Source: RYN-230 sp963829725 (lineage in GTDB: Bacteria; Actinomycetota; Actinomycetes; Streptosporangiales; Streptosporangiaceae). Taken from it: DNA of 64,000 nt. The DNA lies in contig CAWHJW010000010.1 in assembly GCA_963829725.1 (NCBI GenBank), positions 1 to 64,000 of the forward strand. The letters run 5' to 3'. The translations under genes and the position numbers were made by a program. The notes under the pieces are model-generated. The model did no database searches. It was not told where the DNA came from and worked only from the letters and a program-made list of their open reading frames with translations. This document shows positions 41,987-51,942 of this stretch, one piece after another. Each line of letters opens with the position of its first letter. Position 1 is the stretch's first letter.

Positions 41987-42847
41987 ATGGGCAGTTCCCG
42001 GCCGGAGCCGGTGGAGCGGGACAGCCGCGGCATCCTCGACCCGTGGCTGCTCCGCCAGCGGGTCCGGCTGACCCGGTACCCGGCCGGCCCGGCGCTGGCC
42101 GGGCTGGTGGACTGGTTCTGGGCCGTCCGGTGGGACCTGCCGCCCGGCACCGTGCACCGCCAGCGGGTCCTCACCCACCCGGGCGCCAACATCTGCGTCG
42201 GCCACGCCAACGCCCGCCCGGGCGACCGGGAGCCCGGGCCGGTCGAGGCCAGGCTGTACGGGGTGGCCCGCGGCCTGTCCACCCGGGTCCTGATCGGCCA
42301 GGGCTGGACGGTCGCCGCGCTGACCCGGCCCGGCGGGCTGGGCGCGCTGGTCAGCGGCGAGGCGGCCGGCTTCACCGACCGGGTCGTGCCGCTGGGCGCC
42401 GCACTGCGCACCGACGAGGCGGCCCTGGTGCGCCAGGTCCTGGCCGAGCCGGACGAGGAGTCCCGCGTCCGGTTGCTGGCCGCCGCGCTGGAGCAGGCGG
42501 CCGACCCGGCCCGGGTGCAGGCCGCCACCGAGGTCGCCGGGGTGGCCCGGCTGGCCGAGGCGAACCGGGCCGTGCGCCGCCTGGCCGACCTGTGCGAGCT
42601 GGCCGGCGCCCGCCCGCGCACGCTGCAGCGGACGTTCCTGCGCTACGCGGGCGTCTCGCCAGTCTGGGTGATCCGCCGCTACCGGCTGCTGGACGCGGCC
42701 GAGGCGGTGCGCACCGGCGACCTGGTGCCCTGGGCCGGCCTGGCCGCCGCCCTCGGCTACGCCGACCAGGCCCACCTGATCCGCGATTTCCGGGCCGCGA
42801 CTGGCCAGACTCCCGCGGCCTACGCCGCGTCCGTCGCCGCGCGGTAG
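41987..42847 (+). CDS. AraC-family transcriptional regulator (DUF6597-type)
   Basis: The 286-residue protein has an N-terminal cupin-like sensor region (YPAGPALAGLVDWFWAVRWD, HPGANICVGHANARPGDREP, VARGLSTRVLIGQGWTVAAL) and a C-terminal pair of AraC helix-turn-helices (RRLADLCELAGARPRTLQRT, FLRYAGVSPVWVIRRYRLLD, AAALGYADQAHLIRDFRAAT). The ATG at 41987 is chosen because the sensor begins shortly after it. Divergent from the DinB-DUF3224 fusion gene with 75 bp between, it probably controls that gene. Confidence 0.9.
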   Translation: MGSSRPEPVERDSRGILDPWLLRQRVRLTRYPAGPALAGLVDWFWAVRWDLPPGTVHRQRVLTHPGANICVGHANARPGDREPGPVEARLYGVARGLSTRVLIGQGWTVAALTRPGGLGALVSGEAAGFTDRVVPLGAALRTDEAALVRQVLAEPDEESRVRLLAAALEQAADPARVQAATEVAGVARLAEANRAVRRLADLCELAGARPRTLQRTFLRYAGVSPVWVIRRYRLLDAAEAVRTGDLVPWAGLAAALGYADQAHLIRDFRAATGQTPAAYAASVAAR

Positions 42848-42922
42848 CCCGCCGGGGCCGCCGCCTGCCGTTCCCGGGCCCGGGCCGGGCTGGCGGCACC
42901 CGGCGCGGGTAGCGTGCGGGTC

Positions 42923-43849
42923 ATGACGTTGCAGACGCGCCCGCTAGGGCGGACCGGAGTGGACGTGACCATCCTCGGCTACGGGGCGATGGAACTGCGC
43001 GGGCAGCCGAACGGGCCGGCCATCGCCGACGAGGACGCCGGGCGGCTGCTCAATGCGGTGCTGGACAGCGGCATCACCCTGATCGACACTTCCATCGACT
43101 ACGGCGGCAGTGAGGAACTCATCGGCCGTTACCTCGGCCACCGCCGGGAGGAGTACTTCCTCGCGTCGAAGTGCGGGTGCCTGCTCGGTGCCCCGCCGCC
43201 GGGGGCGAGGCCCCCGTATCCGCACGACTGGAGCGCGGCCAACGTCCGGGCCGGGGTGGAGCAGAGCCTGCGCCGGCTCGGCACCGACCGCCTCGACCTG
43301 GTCCAGGTGCACATGTCGCCCAGCCGCGCCCAGATAGAGGCCGGCCAGACCGTGCAGGCCCTCCAGGCGCTGCGCGCCGCGGGCAAGATCCGCTTCCTCG
43401 GCATGTCCGGCATCCTGCCCAACCTGCCGGACCACATCGCCATGAACGTGTTCGACGTGTTCCAGATCCCCTACTCCGCGGTGCAACGGGAGCACGAGGA
43501 CCTCATCACCGCCGCCGCCGCGGCCGGGGCGGGCACGCTGATCCGGGGCGGCGCGGCCCGCGGCGCCGCGGCGGAAGACAAGAACTGGGCGGTCGGGCCG
43601 CTCAGCCAGGACCCGGGCGTCGGGCAGCGTCGCTGGGCCGCCTCCGGGATCGAGGATGTGCTCGATGGGATGTCCCCGATGGAATTCATGCTGCGCTTCA
43701 CGCTCAGCCACCCCGCGCTGTCCACCACCATCGTGGGCACCTCGAACCCGGATCACCTGCGGGGCAACCTGGCCGTCGCGGAGAAGGGCCCGCTGCCCGC
43801 CGGCCTGTACGACAAGGCCCGGCAGCTGCTGCCCGGCGGGCCGGCCTAG
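42923..43849 (+). CDS. Aldo/keto reductase
   Basis: The 308-residue TIM-barrel oxidoreductase begins MTLQTRPLGRTGVDVTILGY and has the AKR tetrad: Asp and Tyr in LIDTSIDYGGSEE, Lys in FLASKCGCLL and His in LVQVHMSPSR. The NADPH-binding end is TTIVGTSNPDHLRGNLAVAE. It reduces aldehydes or ketones with NADPH; the substrate is unknown. An ATG three codons into the longest frame is chosen. It stands alone after the AraC gene. Confidence 0.9.
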   Translation: MTLQTRPLGRTGVDVTILGYGAMELRGQPNGPAIADEDAGRLLNAVLDSGITLIDTSIDYGGSEELIGRYLGHRREEYFLASKCGCLLGAPPPGARPPYPHDWSAANVRAGVEQSLRRLGTDRLDLVQVHMSPSRAQIEAGQTVQALQALRAAGKIRFLGMSGILPNLPDHIAMNVFDVFQIPYSAVQREHEDLITAAAAAGAGTLIRGGAARGAAAEDKNWAVGPLSQDPGVGQRRWAASGIEDVLDGMSPMEFMLRFTLSHPALSTTIVGTSNPDHLRGNLAVAEKGPLPAGLYDKARQLLPGGPA

Positions 43850-43882
43850 CCCTGGCATAGCCCGGGGGTGTCCTGCGGCGGC

Positions 43883-45465
43883 TCAGAGGGTGACCGGGGG
43901 CCAGAGGTTGTGCCGGGCGGCGATCGGGTCGCCCGGCCATTCGCGCATCGCGTCCAGGTTGTCCTGGGCCGGGTGCCTGGCCGCCGCGGGCCCGTCCGCG
44001 AACCCGTGCAGCACGTTCAGGATCACCTTCTGGGCGAAGCCCCACGCGCGGCGGTTCAGGCCGAACAGGTGCAGCCCGTTGGCGGTGGCCACGAACCGCA
44101 TGGTCCCAGTGGCGAACACCCCGGCGCCGCCGGAGTGCGTGTAATAGGCCGAGTCCGAGTAGCTGTTCACGCCGCGGCAGGTCAGCGGCGAGTGCGACAG
44201 CACCTCGATCGGCCGCTGCACCGGGTGGACCGGGTTGACCCGGTCGTACTCGATGCCGACCAGCCCGGTGAAGTGGGTGCCCTTCTTCGCCCGGGTGCCG
44301 GAGTACACCCAGCTGTCCGGGGAGGCGATCACGTACGGGGCGCTGGTCGGGTTGGACTCGTACAGCACGCCGGTGAGCGGCGATTCCGGGTCGGGGTTGG
44401 GCGGCTCCCGCCAGTCGCTGGTGACCAGCGCATTGTCCTGGCCGTACATGGGGTCTTCGGTGTAGCTGGTCTTGTAGCAGATGACCAGCCGTCGCGGACC
44501 GAGCCGGGTGCTGGCCAGCCGGGTCCGCCGGAACAGGGTGTTGGCGCCCAGGAAGGCGACGTTCACCCCGGCGTCCCGGGCCGCGGTGACGTTGGCCCGC
44601 TCCGGCGGCGACCAGTACTCGTCGTGCCCGGGGCAGATCAGCGCGCTGGCCCCGGCCAGCAGGTGCGGATCGCCCTCGATGTCCATGCTGGTCTCGTAGG
44701 CGAGCGGCAGGCCGGATCGCTCGGCCAGTTCGATGGTCTTCCGCTCGTGGTAGAGGAACATGAACGCGCCGCTGGCGTCGTAGGGCCGGTCCAGGCTGAC
44801 GGCGAGTGAGCGGTTGGCGTAGTCGGCCGTGCCGCCGGGCCCGTTGTAGAGGTCGTAGCCCCCCCAGGTGTTGTACGCCTGCCAGGTCTGCACCCCGTTC
44901 TTGATCACCACCTTGCCGGCCGTGCTGGCCGACCGGACGGTGAGCGGGATGAACCGCTGGGCGCCGGACTCGGCGTCCAGCCGGAGCAGGTAGGACCCTT
45001 CGGGCCAGTCGTGGGTGGGCACGGTGAGCGACTCCCCCCAGTCGCACTCCACCGTGTTCGTCGGCGCGATGAGGGTGGACGGGCGCTGCTGGTGGCCCTT
45101 GACCGGCGCCGACTGCCACACCAGCCGGGCCTTGTCCCCGTGGTACCAGCCCATCCGGAAGGCGCTGACCCGGAACGAGCGGGCCGTGGTGGACACGTAC
45201 AGGGTGACCGGCTCGCCGGGCAGCACGCTGCACTGCCCCGCGTAGCCGACGATCGCCATCGGCGCGCCGAGGTTGCTGATCTGCCAGTGCGGGTCGCCAG
45301 GCCGGGAGTTCTCGCTGGCCGCCGGCTGGACGGCCGGGCATTCGCCGTGGCGCTGGCCGAGGAAGCCTTCTGCGCCGATGCCGAGCAGCCTGCAGCCGCA
45401 CCGGCCGTGCCCGCGGCGGCCAGGCCGAGGAAAGCGCGCCGGGAGTAGGAACCGCGCTCAGTCAT
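43883..45465 (-). pseudogene. Tat-exported lipoprotein, N,N-dimethylformamidase beta-subunit-like, frameshifted
   Basis: The N-terminus MTERGSYSRRAFLGLAAAGT has a twin-arginine motif, a hydrophobic stretch and a lipobox ending AAAGC, so the product would be exported folded and lipid-anchored. At about 45335 the frame must shift; the continuing frame reads AVQPAASENSRPGDPHWQIS, then a C2-like sheet domain (VLPGEPVTLYVSTTARSFRV, RMGWYHGDKARLVWQSAPVK) and the large domain of the dimethylformamidase beta-subunit type (LICPGHDEYWSPPERANVTA, AFLGANTLFRRTRLAST, YYTHSGGAGVFATGTMRFVA). Total length about 525 residues. The catalytic function of these secreted homologues is unproven. The indel may be a sequence error. 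Confidence 0.75.
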
Positions 45466-45583
45466 GGCCCCATCATGGCCCGGGGGGGCAGCCGTCGCTG
45501 CAGGTGCCGCCGAAGCGGGCGCAGTCTGCCCGTTTCTTGACCTTACTCACCTGGCCGGCTGACCAGAGTGGCACAATCCCGGC

Positions 45584-47244
45584 ATGCTCCCAGGCGCGAC
45601 CGATTCGGCTGATGACCCCCTCGAGCAGGACGCCCCCGACCACCCCGTGAATGACCCGGCCATCGAGTCGTGGTTCCTGGCCGAGGGCGACCGTGCCAAC
45701 CGGGCCACCGACCTCCGCGCCTTCACCACCGGCAACCTGGTCGAGCCGCTGGTGGACGGGCGCGGCTACTTCGCCCGGCTGCACGCCGAGATCAACGCCG
45801 CCCAGGACGGCGACCAGATCTATTTCCTGGACTTCCGGGGTGACTTCGACGAGCTCCTGGATGGCCCGGGTTCCGCGGCCGGCGAGGTGCTGGGCCGGGC
45901 GGCCAGGCGGGGGGTCAGGGTGTTCGGCCTGCTGTGGCGGTCCCACCCGAAGGCGCTGCGCCAGTCCGAGGAGGCCAACGCGGAGTTCGTCCGGGAGATC
46001 GACGCGGACGGCGGCCAGGTCCTGCTGGACGCCCGGACCCGGCGGGGCGGCAGCCATCACCAGAAGCTGATCGTGCTGCGGCACCCGGGCGCGCCGGGCC
46101 AGGATGTGGCGTTCATCGGCGGCATCGACCTTGGCCACAGCCGGCGTGACGACGGGGAGCACGCGGGCGACCCGCAGGTGATGGAGTTCCCCGCGGAGTA
46201 TGGCGAGCGGCCGCCCTGGCACGACATGCAGGCCGAGGTGCGCGGGCCCGCGGTGCACGACCTGGAGCACACCTTCCGTGAGCGCTGGTACGGCAGCAGC
46301 GTGCTGGACCTGCCCAGCCCGGTCCGCCAGCTGTACGACCGGGCCTACCACATGGGCGCGATGACCAGCCGCCGCTGCCGGAGCCGATGCCCGATGACGG
46401 GACCTCCCGCGGCCCGCACGCGGTCCAGGTGCTGCGCACCTACCCGGCCCGGCTGCGCTGGTACCCGTTCGCGCCGCTCGGCGAGCGGAGCATCGCGCAC
46501 GCCTACCGCAAGGCGTTCGCCCGGGCCCGCTGCCTGGTCTACCTGGAGGACCAGTACCTGTGGTCCAGCGCCGCCGCCGGGATCATCGCCGGGGCGCTGC
46601 GGCGCTGCCCGGGCCTGCACGTGATCGCGGTGGTGCCCCGCTACCCGGACAACGCGGGGCCGGTCACCCGGTGGCCCGGGCTGATGGCCCGGCACGATGT
46701 GGTCCGTGCCTGCCGGAAGGCGGGCGGGGACCGGTTCGCCGTCTACGACCTCGAGAACCCGGCCGGGACACCCGTGTACGTGCACGCCAAGGTGGCGATC
46801 GTGGATGACGTGTGGGCCATGGTCGGGTCGGACAACCTCAACCGCCGGTCGTGGAGCCATGACAGCGAGCTGTCCATCGGGGTGCTCGACCCGACCCGGG
46901 ACACCCGGTCCCCGGCCGACCCCGCCAGGCTCGGCGACGGGGCCCGCACCTTCGCCCGCGACCTGCGGCTCCGGCTGTGGCGCGAGCACCTGGACCGGGA
47001 CGCCGCTGACGTCGCGGACCTGCTCGACCCGGCGGAGGCGTTCGCCGCGTTCCGGCAGCAGGCGGAGCGGCTCGCCGCCTGGCACGCGGCCGGCGCGGCC
47101 GGGACCCGACCGCCGGGCCGGGTGGTGCCGCACGAGGTGTCCCGCCCGACCGCGGCCCAGCGAGCATGGGCGGTGCCGCTCTACCGGACGGTGTTCGACC
47201 CCGACGGCCGCCCGTGGCGGGACCGGTTCCGCGGCCGCCTGTGA
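45584..47244 (+). pseudogene. Phospholipase D-family protein, frameshifted
   Basis: The protein has two HKD repeats: GGSHHQKLIVLRHPG with GGIDLGHSRR in the first half, and VYVHAKVAIVDDVWAMVGSD with NLNRRSWSHDSELSI in the second. The frame must change near 46368 (between MGAMTSRR and LPEPMPDDGTSRGPHAVQVL). Both halves have strong coding character. PLD enzymes cleave or transfer phosphodiester head groups; relatives of this layout are cytoplasmic or membrane-associated cardiolipin-synthase-like enzymes. No signal peptide is visible. The start is ATG 45584. With the frame restored it would be about 553 residues. Confidence 0.8.
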
Positions 47245-47661
47245 CCCCCGGGCCGCGCCGGGACGCCGCCGGGTACCGCGGTGGCCTGCCACGTGGCGCC
47301 GCGGGACCCGGCCGGGTCAGGCTGGCAGCAGCGGTAGCCGCGCCCTGTCCAGCCGGGCGGGCACGCGGTAGGCCGCGCCAGCCGATCGCGGGACCCCGAC
47401 GGTCACCGACCCGGAGCTGGCCTGGGTGCTGACCGCGTAGCTGACGCCGCCCGGCAGCATCCGGCCGGCCGGCTGGCCGGACCAGCACCAGCCTGGCCCG
47501 CCCGGGCACGGTGAGCAGCAGGACCACCACGGCCACCTGGCATGCGGCCCGCGCAGAATAATGACTCGCCGGTAATAACCCCCTAACCTGCGCCACCCGG
47601 CGCGATCGCAGCAACCGCCGGCCATCGCCGGGCGTCTGTTGAAGTAACTGCCTGGTACTAC
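47245..47661. other. Intergenic with a DUF4097-like tail fragment
   Basis: On the minus strand VSYAVSTQASSGSVTVGVPR, SAGAAYRVPARLDRARLPLL (about 47320-47440) resembles the end of a beta-helical DUF4097 protein, but no start or domain context remains. The right part should hold the promoter of the serine hydrolase gene. No other gene is supported. Confidence 0.35.
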
Positions 47662-47679
47662 ATGGACGGACGGTGCCCG

Positions 47680-48678
47680 ATGGGTGGACGTGGTAATCAG
47701 CATCTAGCGAGGTCAACGGGGCCATTGGTGCGCAAGGTGCTGCTGGGTTCGGCCCTCTTCGGGTCGGCGCTGCTCATGACCGGGCCCGCTGCCGGCCCCG
47801 CACTGGCCGGGCCGTCGGTGCGGACCGCGCCGGACCGCGGCCCGTTCCCGGTGACCTGCACCTCCCCGCTGCACCCCCGGCTCGCCGCCCGGCTGGCCAG
47901 CGGCCTGCGGGCGGCGCTGCGTGGCCGGCTGTCCACCGTCGCGCTCCGGGTCGATGACCGGAGCGACCAGCTGGGCTGCTGGCTGAACGCCGGGATGCAC
48001 TTCGACTCGGCCAGCGTGGTCAAGGTGACCGTCCTGGGCACGCTGCTCCGCGAGGCGATGACCCAGCACCGGTCGCTGACCCGCGCCGAAGCCCGGCTCG
48101 CCACCGCGATGATCACCGAGTCGGACAACGCGGCGGCGTCCGCGTTGTGGGCCCACGTCGGCCGGGGGCGGCTGCGGTACTTCCTGGGACGGGCCGGGAT
48201 GACCCGGACCCAGCTCGGCCCGGGCGGCTACTGGGGCCTGACCCAGATCACCGCGCACGACGAATTGCTGCTGCTGAACCTGCTCATGTTCCCGAACCAG
48301 GTACTGGACGCGCCGTCCCGCGACTACGCCCTCACCCTCATGGCGCGGGTGATCCCCGCGCAGCGCTGGGGCGTGCCAGCCGGCGCGCCGGCCAGCCTGA
48401 CCGTGCACGTGAAGAACGGCTGGCTGCCGCTGGCCACGCACGGCTGGCGGATCCACAGCATCGGCTGCTTCACCGGGCCTCACCGTGGCTACGCCATCGT
48501 GGTCCTGACCCGGGACAACCCGACCATGGGATACGGCATCGCCACCATCGAGCGGGCCGCCGAGGTCATCCACCGCCAGCTCAGCCCGAATGCCGCGCAC
48601 CGGGTCCCGCCGTCGCAGCCTGGGTCCTCGTGGGGCATCCCGGACGAGCTGATCCCCGCGTCGCTGGGCGGGCGCTGA
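47680..48678 (+). CDS. Secreted class A beta-lactamase-type serine hydrolase
   Basis: A signal peptide (VRKVLLGSALFGSALLMTGP, AAGPALAG) leads to a class A-like penicilloyl-serine fold: SxxK in DSASVVKVTVLG, SDN in AMITESDNAAASAL and the KTG-equivalent KNG in LTVHVKNGWLPLATHGW. The omega-loop Glu expected in true class A beta-lactamases is not obvious, so it may be a peptidoglycan or other transferase/hydrolase rather than a resistance enzyme. The length is about 332 residues. The start is uncertain among ATG 47662, ATG 47680 and GTG 47728; 47680 has GGACGG upstream. It is a single-gene unit. Confidence 0.82.
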   Translation: MGGRGNQHLARSTGPLVRKVLLGSALFGSALLMTGPAAGPALAGPSVRTAPDRGPFPVTCTSPLHPRLAARLASGLRAALRGRLSTVALRVDDRSDQLGCWLNAGMHFDSASVVKVTVLGTLLREAMTQHRSLTRAEARLATAMITESDNAAASALWAHVGRGRLRYFLGRAGMTRTQLGPGGYWGLTQITAHDELLLLNLLMFPNQVLDAPSRDYALTLMARVIPAQRWGVPAGAPASLTVHVKNGWLPLATHGWRIHSIGCFTGPHRGYAIVVLTRDNPTMGYGIATIERAAEVIHRQLSPNAAHRVPPSQPGSSWGIPDELIPASLGGR

Positions 48679-48837
48679 GAAACGCGGAGAAAATCTCCCC
48701 GGGCCGGAACCACGGCCGCGGATGGCACGTCTAAGGGGATGCCTCTTCCCACCTGGGGCGCATGGTGAATGGCCGCCCGCACAGCCCGGCCGGCAGCGCA
48801 CAGTCGCCGGGCTGTGCGGGCGGCGTGCCTGCTGGCC

Positions 48838-49380
48838 TCAGTCGCCCGCTTGCGGTCCGTCCAGGCGGCGCAGCCCGCTCCGGTGCCGCTCCGCCAGGTC
48901 CAGGTAGGTCTGCACCGCGTACTTGATCCACTCCTGCTGGGCCTGGCCGGCCTCTTCGCGGACCCGGGCGGGCACGCCGAGGGCGAGCGCCCCGGCCGGA
49001 ACCACCATGTCCTCACGGACCAGCGCGGCCGCGGCCACGACCGCACCGGCGGCGACGCGGGCGCGGTTCAGCACCAGGGAGCCGGAGCCGATCAGGCAGC
49101 CGTCCTCCACCACGCAGCCTTCCAGGTGCGCCAAGTGCCCGATCACGCAGTCAGCACCGATCAGCGTGGGCCACTCCTCGGTCGTGTGCACCACCGTGCC
49201 GTCCTGGATGGACGTGCGCTCCCCCACCCGGATCGCGCCGTGGTCCCCGCGCAGCACCGCGCCGGGCCAGACCGAGGCGCCTGCGGCCAGTTCCACCGAG
49301 CCGATCACGACGGCATCCGGGTGCACGTACGCCTGCGGGTCGATCGACGGCGCGGCGTAGTCGAGTGCGTAGATCGGCAC
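48838..49380 (-). CDS. Gamma-class carbonic anhydrase-like hexapeptide-repeat protein
   Basis: The 180-residue left-handed beta-helix protein shows hexapeptide repeats (VVIGSVELAAGASVWPGAVL, IRVGERTSIQDGTVVHTTEE) and the gamma-carbonic anhydrase-type metal site: His in RGDHGAIRVG and GHLAHLEGCVVEDGCLIGSG with two His. A C-terminal amphipathic helix (AQQEWIKYAVQTYLDLAERH) packs along the barrel. It probably binds zinc or iron as a trimer; carbonic anhydrase activity is not proven for this branch (PaaY/YrdA-like). The GTG at 49380 (VPIYALDYAAP) is chosen by homology. A strong hairpin lies 26-48 bp upstream of the start. Confidence 0.88.
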   Translation of the reverse strand: MPIYALDYAAPSIDPQAYVHPDAVVIGSVELAAGASVWPGAVLRGDHGAIRVGERTSIQDGTVVHTTEEWPTLIGADCVIGHLAHLEGCVVEDGCLIGSGSLVLNRARVAAGAVVAAAALVREDMVVPAGALALGVPARVREEAGQAQQEWIKYAVQTYLDLAERHRSGLRRLDGPQAGD

Positions 49381-49895
49381 AGCATCACTCCCCAAGTGTC
49401 TGCGCGGCACGCGGCGGTACCGCGTGCCTCCGGCCGGGCCAGCCCCCAGTCAGCAAACCGGTAGCTATGACGATATAGCTGAAAAACCCGGAGAACACCG
49501 GCAAGCCGGGCACCCGCACCACGTTCGCACCGCGGCCGCGCCCCATGCCGGCCTGGTATGCGCCGCCTGCTGCCGCCTGGCCCGGCGGGCGGCTGTCCAG
49601 GGTCGTTGGCAGGGGCGCGGCAGGCCGTTGGCCGGCCCGGCGACGGACCTATGTCCCTTCTTTAGGCACGCAACCGAGTTCCTGCTTTTGCGAACTTTTC
49701 CGCCACGTTTCCGGGTGATACGAAGAGGTAAACAGGAGGGAATCCGGACGGGAGAGCAACCTCCCCCGAGGGTGGATCACATCGGATGCACTGGCGCACT
49801 TCATTTCCGCCGTCACTCGGTCACGCTGGCCCACGGCTGTCTCATTTTCATACACCCCCGGCACCTCCCGCGCACGTGAAGGACGAGGACGCCAC
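49381..49895. other. Intergenic region left of the PHA locus
   Basis: A perfect 9-bp-arm hairpin (GGCACGCGG-CGGTA-CCGCGTGCC, 49406-49428) lies in the leader of the carbonic anhydrase-like gene. The rest contains a lower-GC stretch (49660-49760) where a promoter for the PHA locus may lie, but no gene is supported. Confidence 0.4.
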
Positions 49896-50150
49896 ATGAC
49901 GAGCACCCAGACGCCCCGCGGTGACACCCGGGCGGGCTCGCTGGCCGGATGTGTGGCCCTGGTCACCGGGGGCACCGCGGGCACCGGCGGCGAGATCCCG
50001 CAGAACCTGCACCGCACCGGTGGCCGTTACGCGCTGGCCACGATGCGCATCGGCGGCGGCCAGGGAATCCCAGCCATCTTCGAGCGGATGTCACCCACCG
50101 CTGCGGGGAGCGAACGCTCAAACAAGGAGGAGCGGAATGTCCGAACATGA
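49896..50150 (+). pseudogene. Fossil fusing the start of a PhaB-like reductase to the end of a PhaA-like thiolase
   Basis: The first part MTSTQTPRGDTRAGSLAGCV with ALVTGGTAGTGGEI is the N-terminal Rossmann segment of an SDR such as acetoacetyl-CoA reductase (relatives read ALVTGGTRGIG). The second part, HRTGGRYALATMRIGGGQGI followed by PAIFERM, is the C-terminal end of a thiolase (relatives read ATMCIGGGQGIAA); the catalytic Cys of the CIGGGQG motif is Arg here. About 200 SDR residues and 350 thiolase residues are missing, so a deletion joined the two genes. It precedes phaC, as a phaA-phaB pair would. It is not functional. Confidence 0.65.
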
Positions 50151-51846
50151 CATCGCGCGGCGGGTGGTCGAGGACGCGGCTGAGGTGATCGCACCGGAGG
50201 CCAATCTCATCCCCGAACTCGACATGGGCAGCTTCGGCGCGTCGATGCTGGCCGTATTGACCCGGGCAGCGGATCGCCCGGGCGAGGTCGCCGGGGCGGG
50301 ATTGCGGTTCTGGGCCACGCTGGGCAGGATTGCCCAGTTCACGGCGTCCCGGTCAGCAGGCCGGGACGCACCGCTGCCCATCCCGGTCGAGAAGGACAAG
50401 CGCTTCACGGATCGCACCTGGGAGGACAATCCCGCTTTCGCCGGGCTCCGCCAGGCTTATCTTGCGCTCAAGCAGTTCAGCGACGACATGCTCGGCGCCG
50501 GGAGCGGTGAGCCGGTCAGCGACGCGAAGGCGCGGCTGATGACCGGATTCCTGGTCGACGCGGTCGCCCCGACGAACTTCCTGGCCACCAATCCGGCCGC
50601 GCTGAAGCGGGCCTTCGAGACCGGCGGCGCCAGCCTGGTCGCCGGGGCCCGGAACTTCGTGGATGACCTCGTGCATAACGACGGCCGCCCGAGCCAGGTG
50701 GACCGGCGGCCGTTCCAGGTGGGCAAGAACCTCGCGGCCACGCCGGGGAAGGTGGTGTACAAGAACGACCTGATGGAACTCATCCAGTACGCGCCGCAGA
50801 CCCCCGAAGTGGGGGCCATCCCGATGCTGATGAGCCCGGCGTGGATCAACAAGTACTACATCATGGACCTCGCGCCTGGCCGCAGCTTCATCGAGTGGGC
50901 GGTGCAGCACGGGCACACGGTCTTCGCGATCTCCTACCGCAATCCCGATGAGAGCATGCGCGGGGTGCGGCTGGATGACTATCTCATCGAGGGGCCGCGC
51001 ACCGCGCTCGACGTGATGTCCGACATCACCGGATCCGACAAGATCAACATTACCGGGCTCTGCCTCGGTGGCGCCCTGACCGCGATGCTCGCCGCCTACC
51101 TGGCCAAGACCGGCGACGACCGCATCGCCTCCATCACCCTGCTCAACACGCTGCTTGACTACAGCGAGCCGGGCGTGCTCGGGGTCTTCACCGACGAGAA
51201 GACCGTGGTCCAGATGGAACATCACATGCAGGCCAAGGGCTTCCTGGAAGCAACCGACATGAGGACCTCGTTCGACATGCTCCGGGCGAACGACCTCATC
51301 TTCAGTTACGTGGCCTCGAACTGGCTGATGGGACAGCAGCCACCTGCTTTCGACATCCTGGCCTGGAACGCCGACAGCACGCGCATGCCAGCGGCCATGC
51401 ACTCCTTCTATCTCCGCTCGCTCTACCTGCACAACCAGCTCGCGAATGGCGAGATGGAGCTGGCCGGGGAGCGGCTATCCCTGAGGGAGATCAAGAGCGA
51501 CACGTACGTGGTCAGTGCGGAGAACGACCACATCGTGCCGTGGACGGCCTCGTACAAGACCACCGGGCTGCTTGGCGGGCACGTCCGGTACCTGCTGTCC
51601 AACGGAGGGCACATCGCCGGCATCGTCAACCCGCCTGGTCCCAAGGCCTGGCATGAGGTGAGCCAGGACAGCCACGAGTCCGCGGAGCAGTGGCGCGCGG
51701 GAGCAGAGCTCATCAAGGGCTCATGGTGGGAGGACTGGGCCGACTGGGCCAAGACGCGGGCCGGCGACCAGGTGAAGCCGCCCAAGATGGGCAGCCGCCG
51801 CTATCCGGCGCAGGGCGACGCCCCGGGCCAGTACATCCACGGCTGA
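50137..51846 (+). CDS. phaC: Polyhydroxyalkanoate synthase PhaC
   Basis: The 569-residue enzyme polymerises hydroxyacyl-CoA into polyhydroxyalkanoate on granule surfaces. The lipase-like box is GLCLGGALTA with nucleophile C309; the catalytic Asp lies in SAENDHIVPWTASYKT and the His in LLSNGGHIAGIVNPP. Other PhaC landmarks are the N-terminal helical region with FLVDAVAPTNFLATNPAALK, TPGKVVYKNDLMELIQY and WINKYYIMDLAPGRSFIEWA. The length suits class I/II enzymes. ATG 50137 has AAGGAGG seven bases upstream and overlaps the fossil frame. It is followed by the phasin-like gene. Confidence 0.95.
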   Translation: MSEHDIARRVVEDAAEVIAPEANLIPELDMGSFGASMLAVLTRAADRPGEVAGAGLRFWATLGRIAQFTASRSAGRDAPLPIPVEKDKRFTDRTWEDNPAFAGLRQAYLALKQFSDDMLGAGSGEPVSDAKARLMTGFLVDAVAPTNFLATNPAALKRAFETGGASLVAGARNFVDDLVHNDGRPSQVDRRPFQVGKNLAATPGKVVYKNDLMELIQYAPQTPEVGAIPMLMSPAWINKYYIMDLAPGRSFIEWAVQHGHTVFAISYRNPDESMRGVRLDDYLIEGPRTALDVMSDITGSDKINITGLCLGGALTAMLAAYLAKTGDDRIASITLLNTLLDYSEPGVLGVFTDEKTVVQMEHHMQAKGFLEATDMRTSFDMLRANDLIFSYVASNWLMGQQPPAFDILAWNADSTRMPAAMHSFYLRSLYLHNQLANGEMELAGERLSLREIKSDTYVVSAENDHIVPWTASYKTTGLLGGHVRYLLSNGGHIAGIVNPPGPKAWHEVSQDSHESAEQWRAGAELIKGSWWEDWADWAKTRAGDQVKPPKMGSRRYPAQGDAPGQYIHG

Positions 51847-51873
51847 GCCGAAGTTGGTGCCCACCAGGCATGC

Positions 51874-51904
51874 TTGACAAACCATCCAAACTGCATGATA
51901 TAGT
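51874..51904 (+). promoter_or_regulatory. Promoter of the phasin-like gene
   Basis: TTGACA (51874-51879) and TATAGT (51899-51904) form a sigma-70-type pair with a 19-bp spacer. The box TATAGTAAGCATTAG recurs in similar form upstream of the XRE gene at 52321. Confidence 0.55.
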
Positions 51905-51942
51905 AAGCATTAGCCGAACTAACGAGCCCCGAGGAGTACGCA

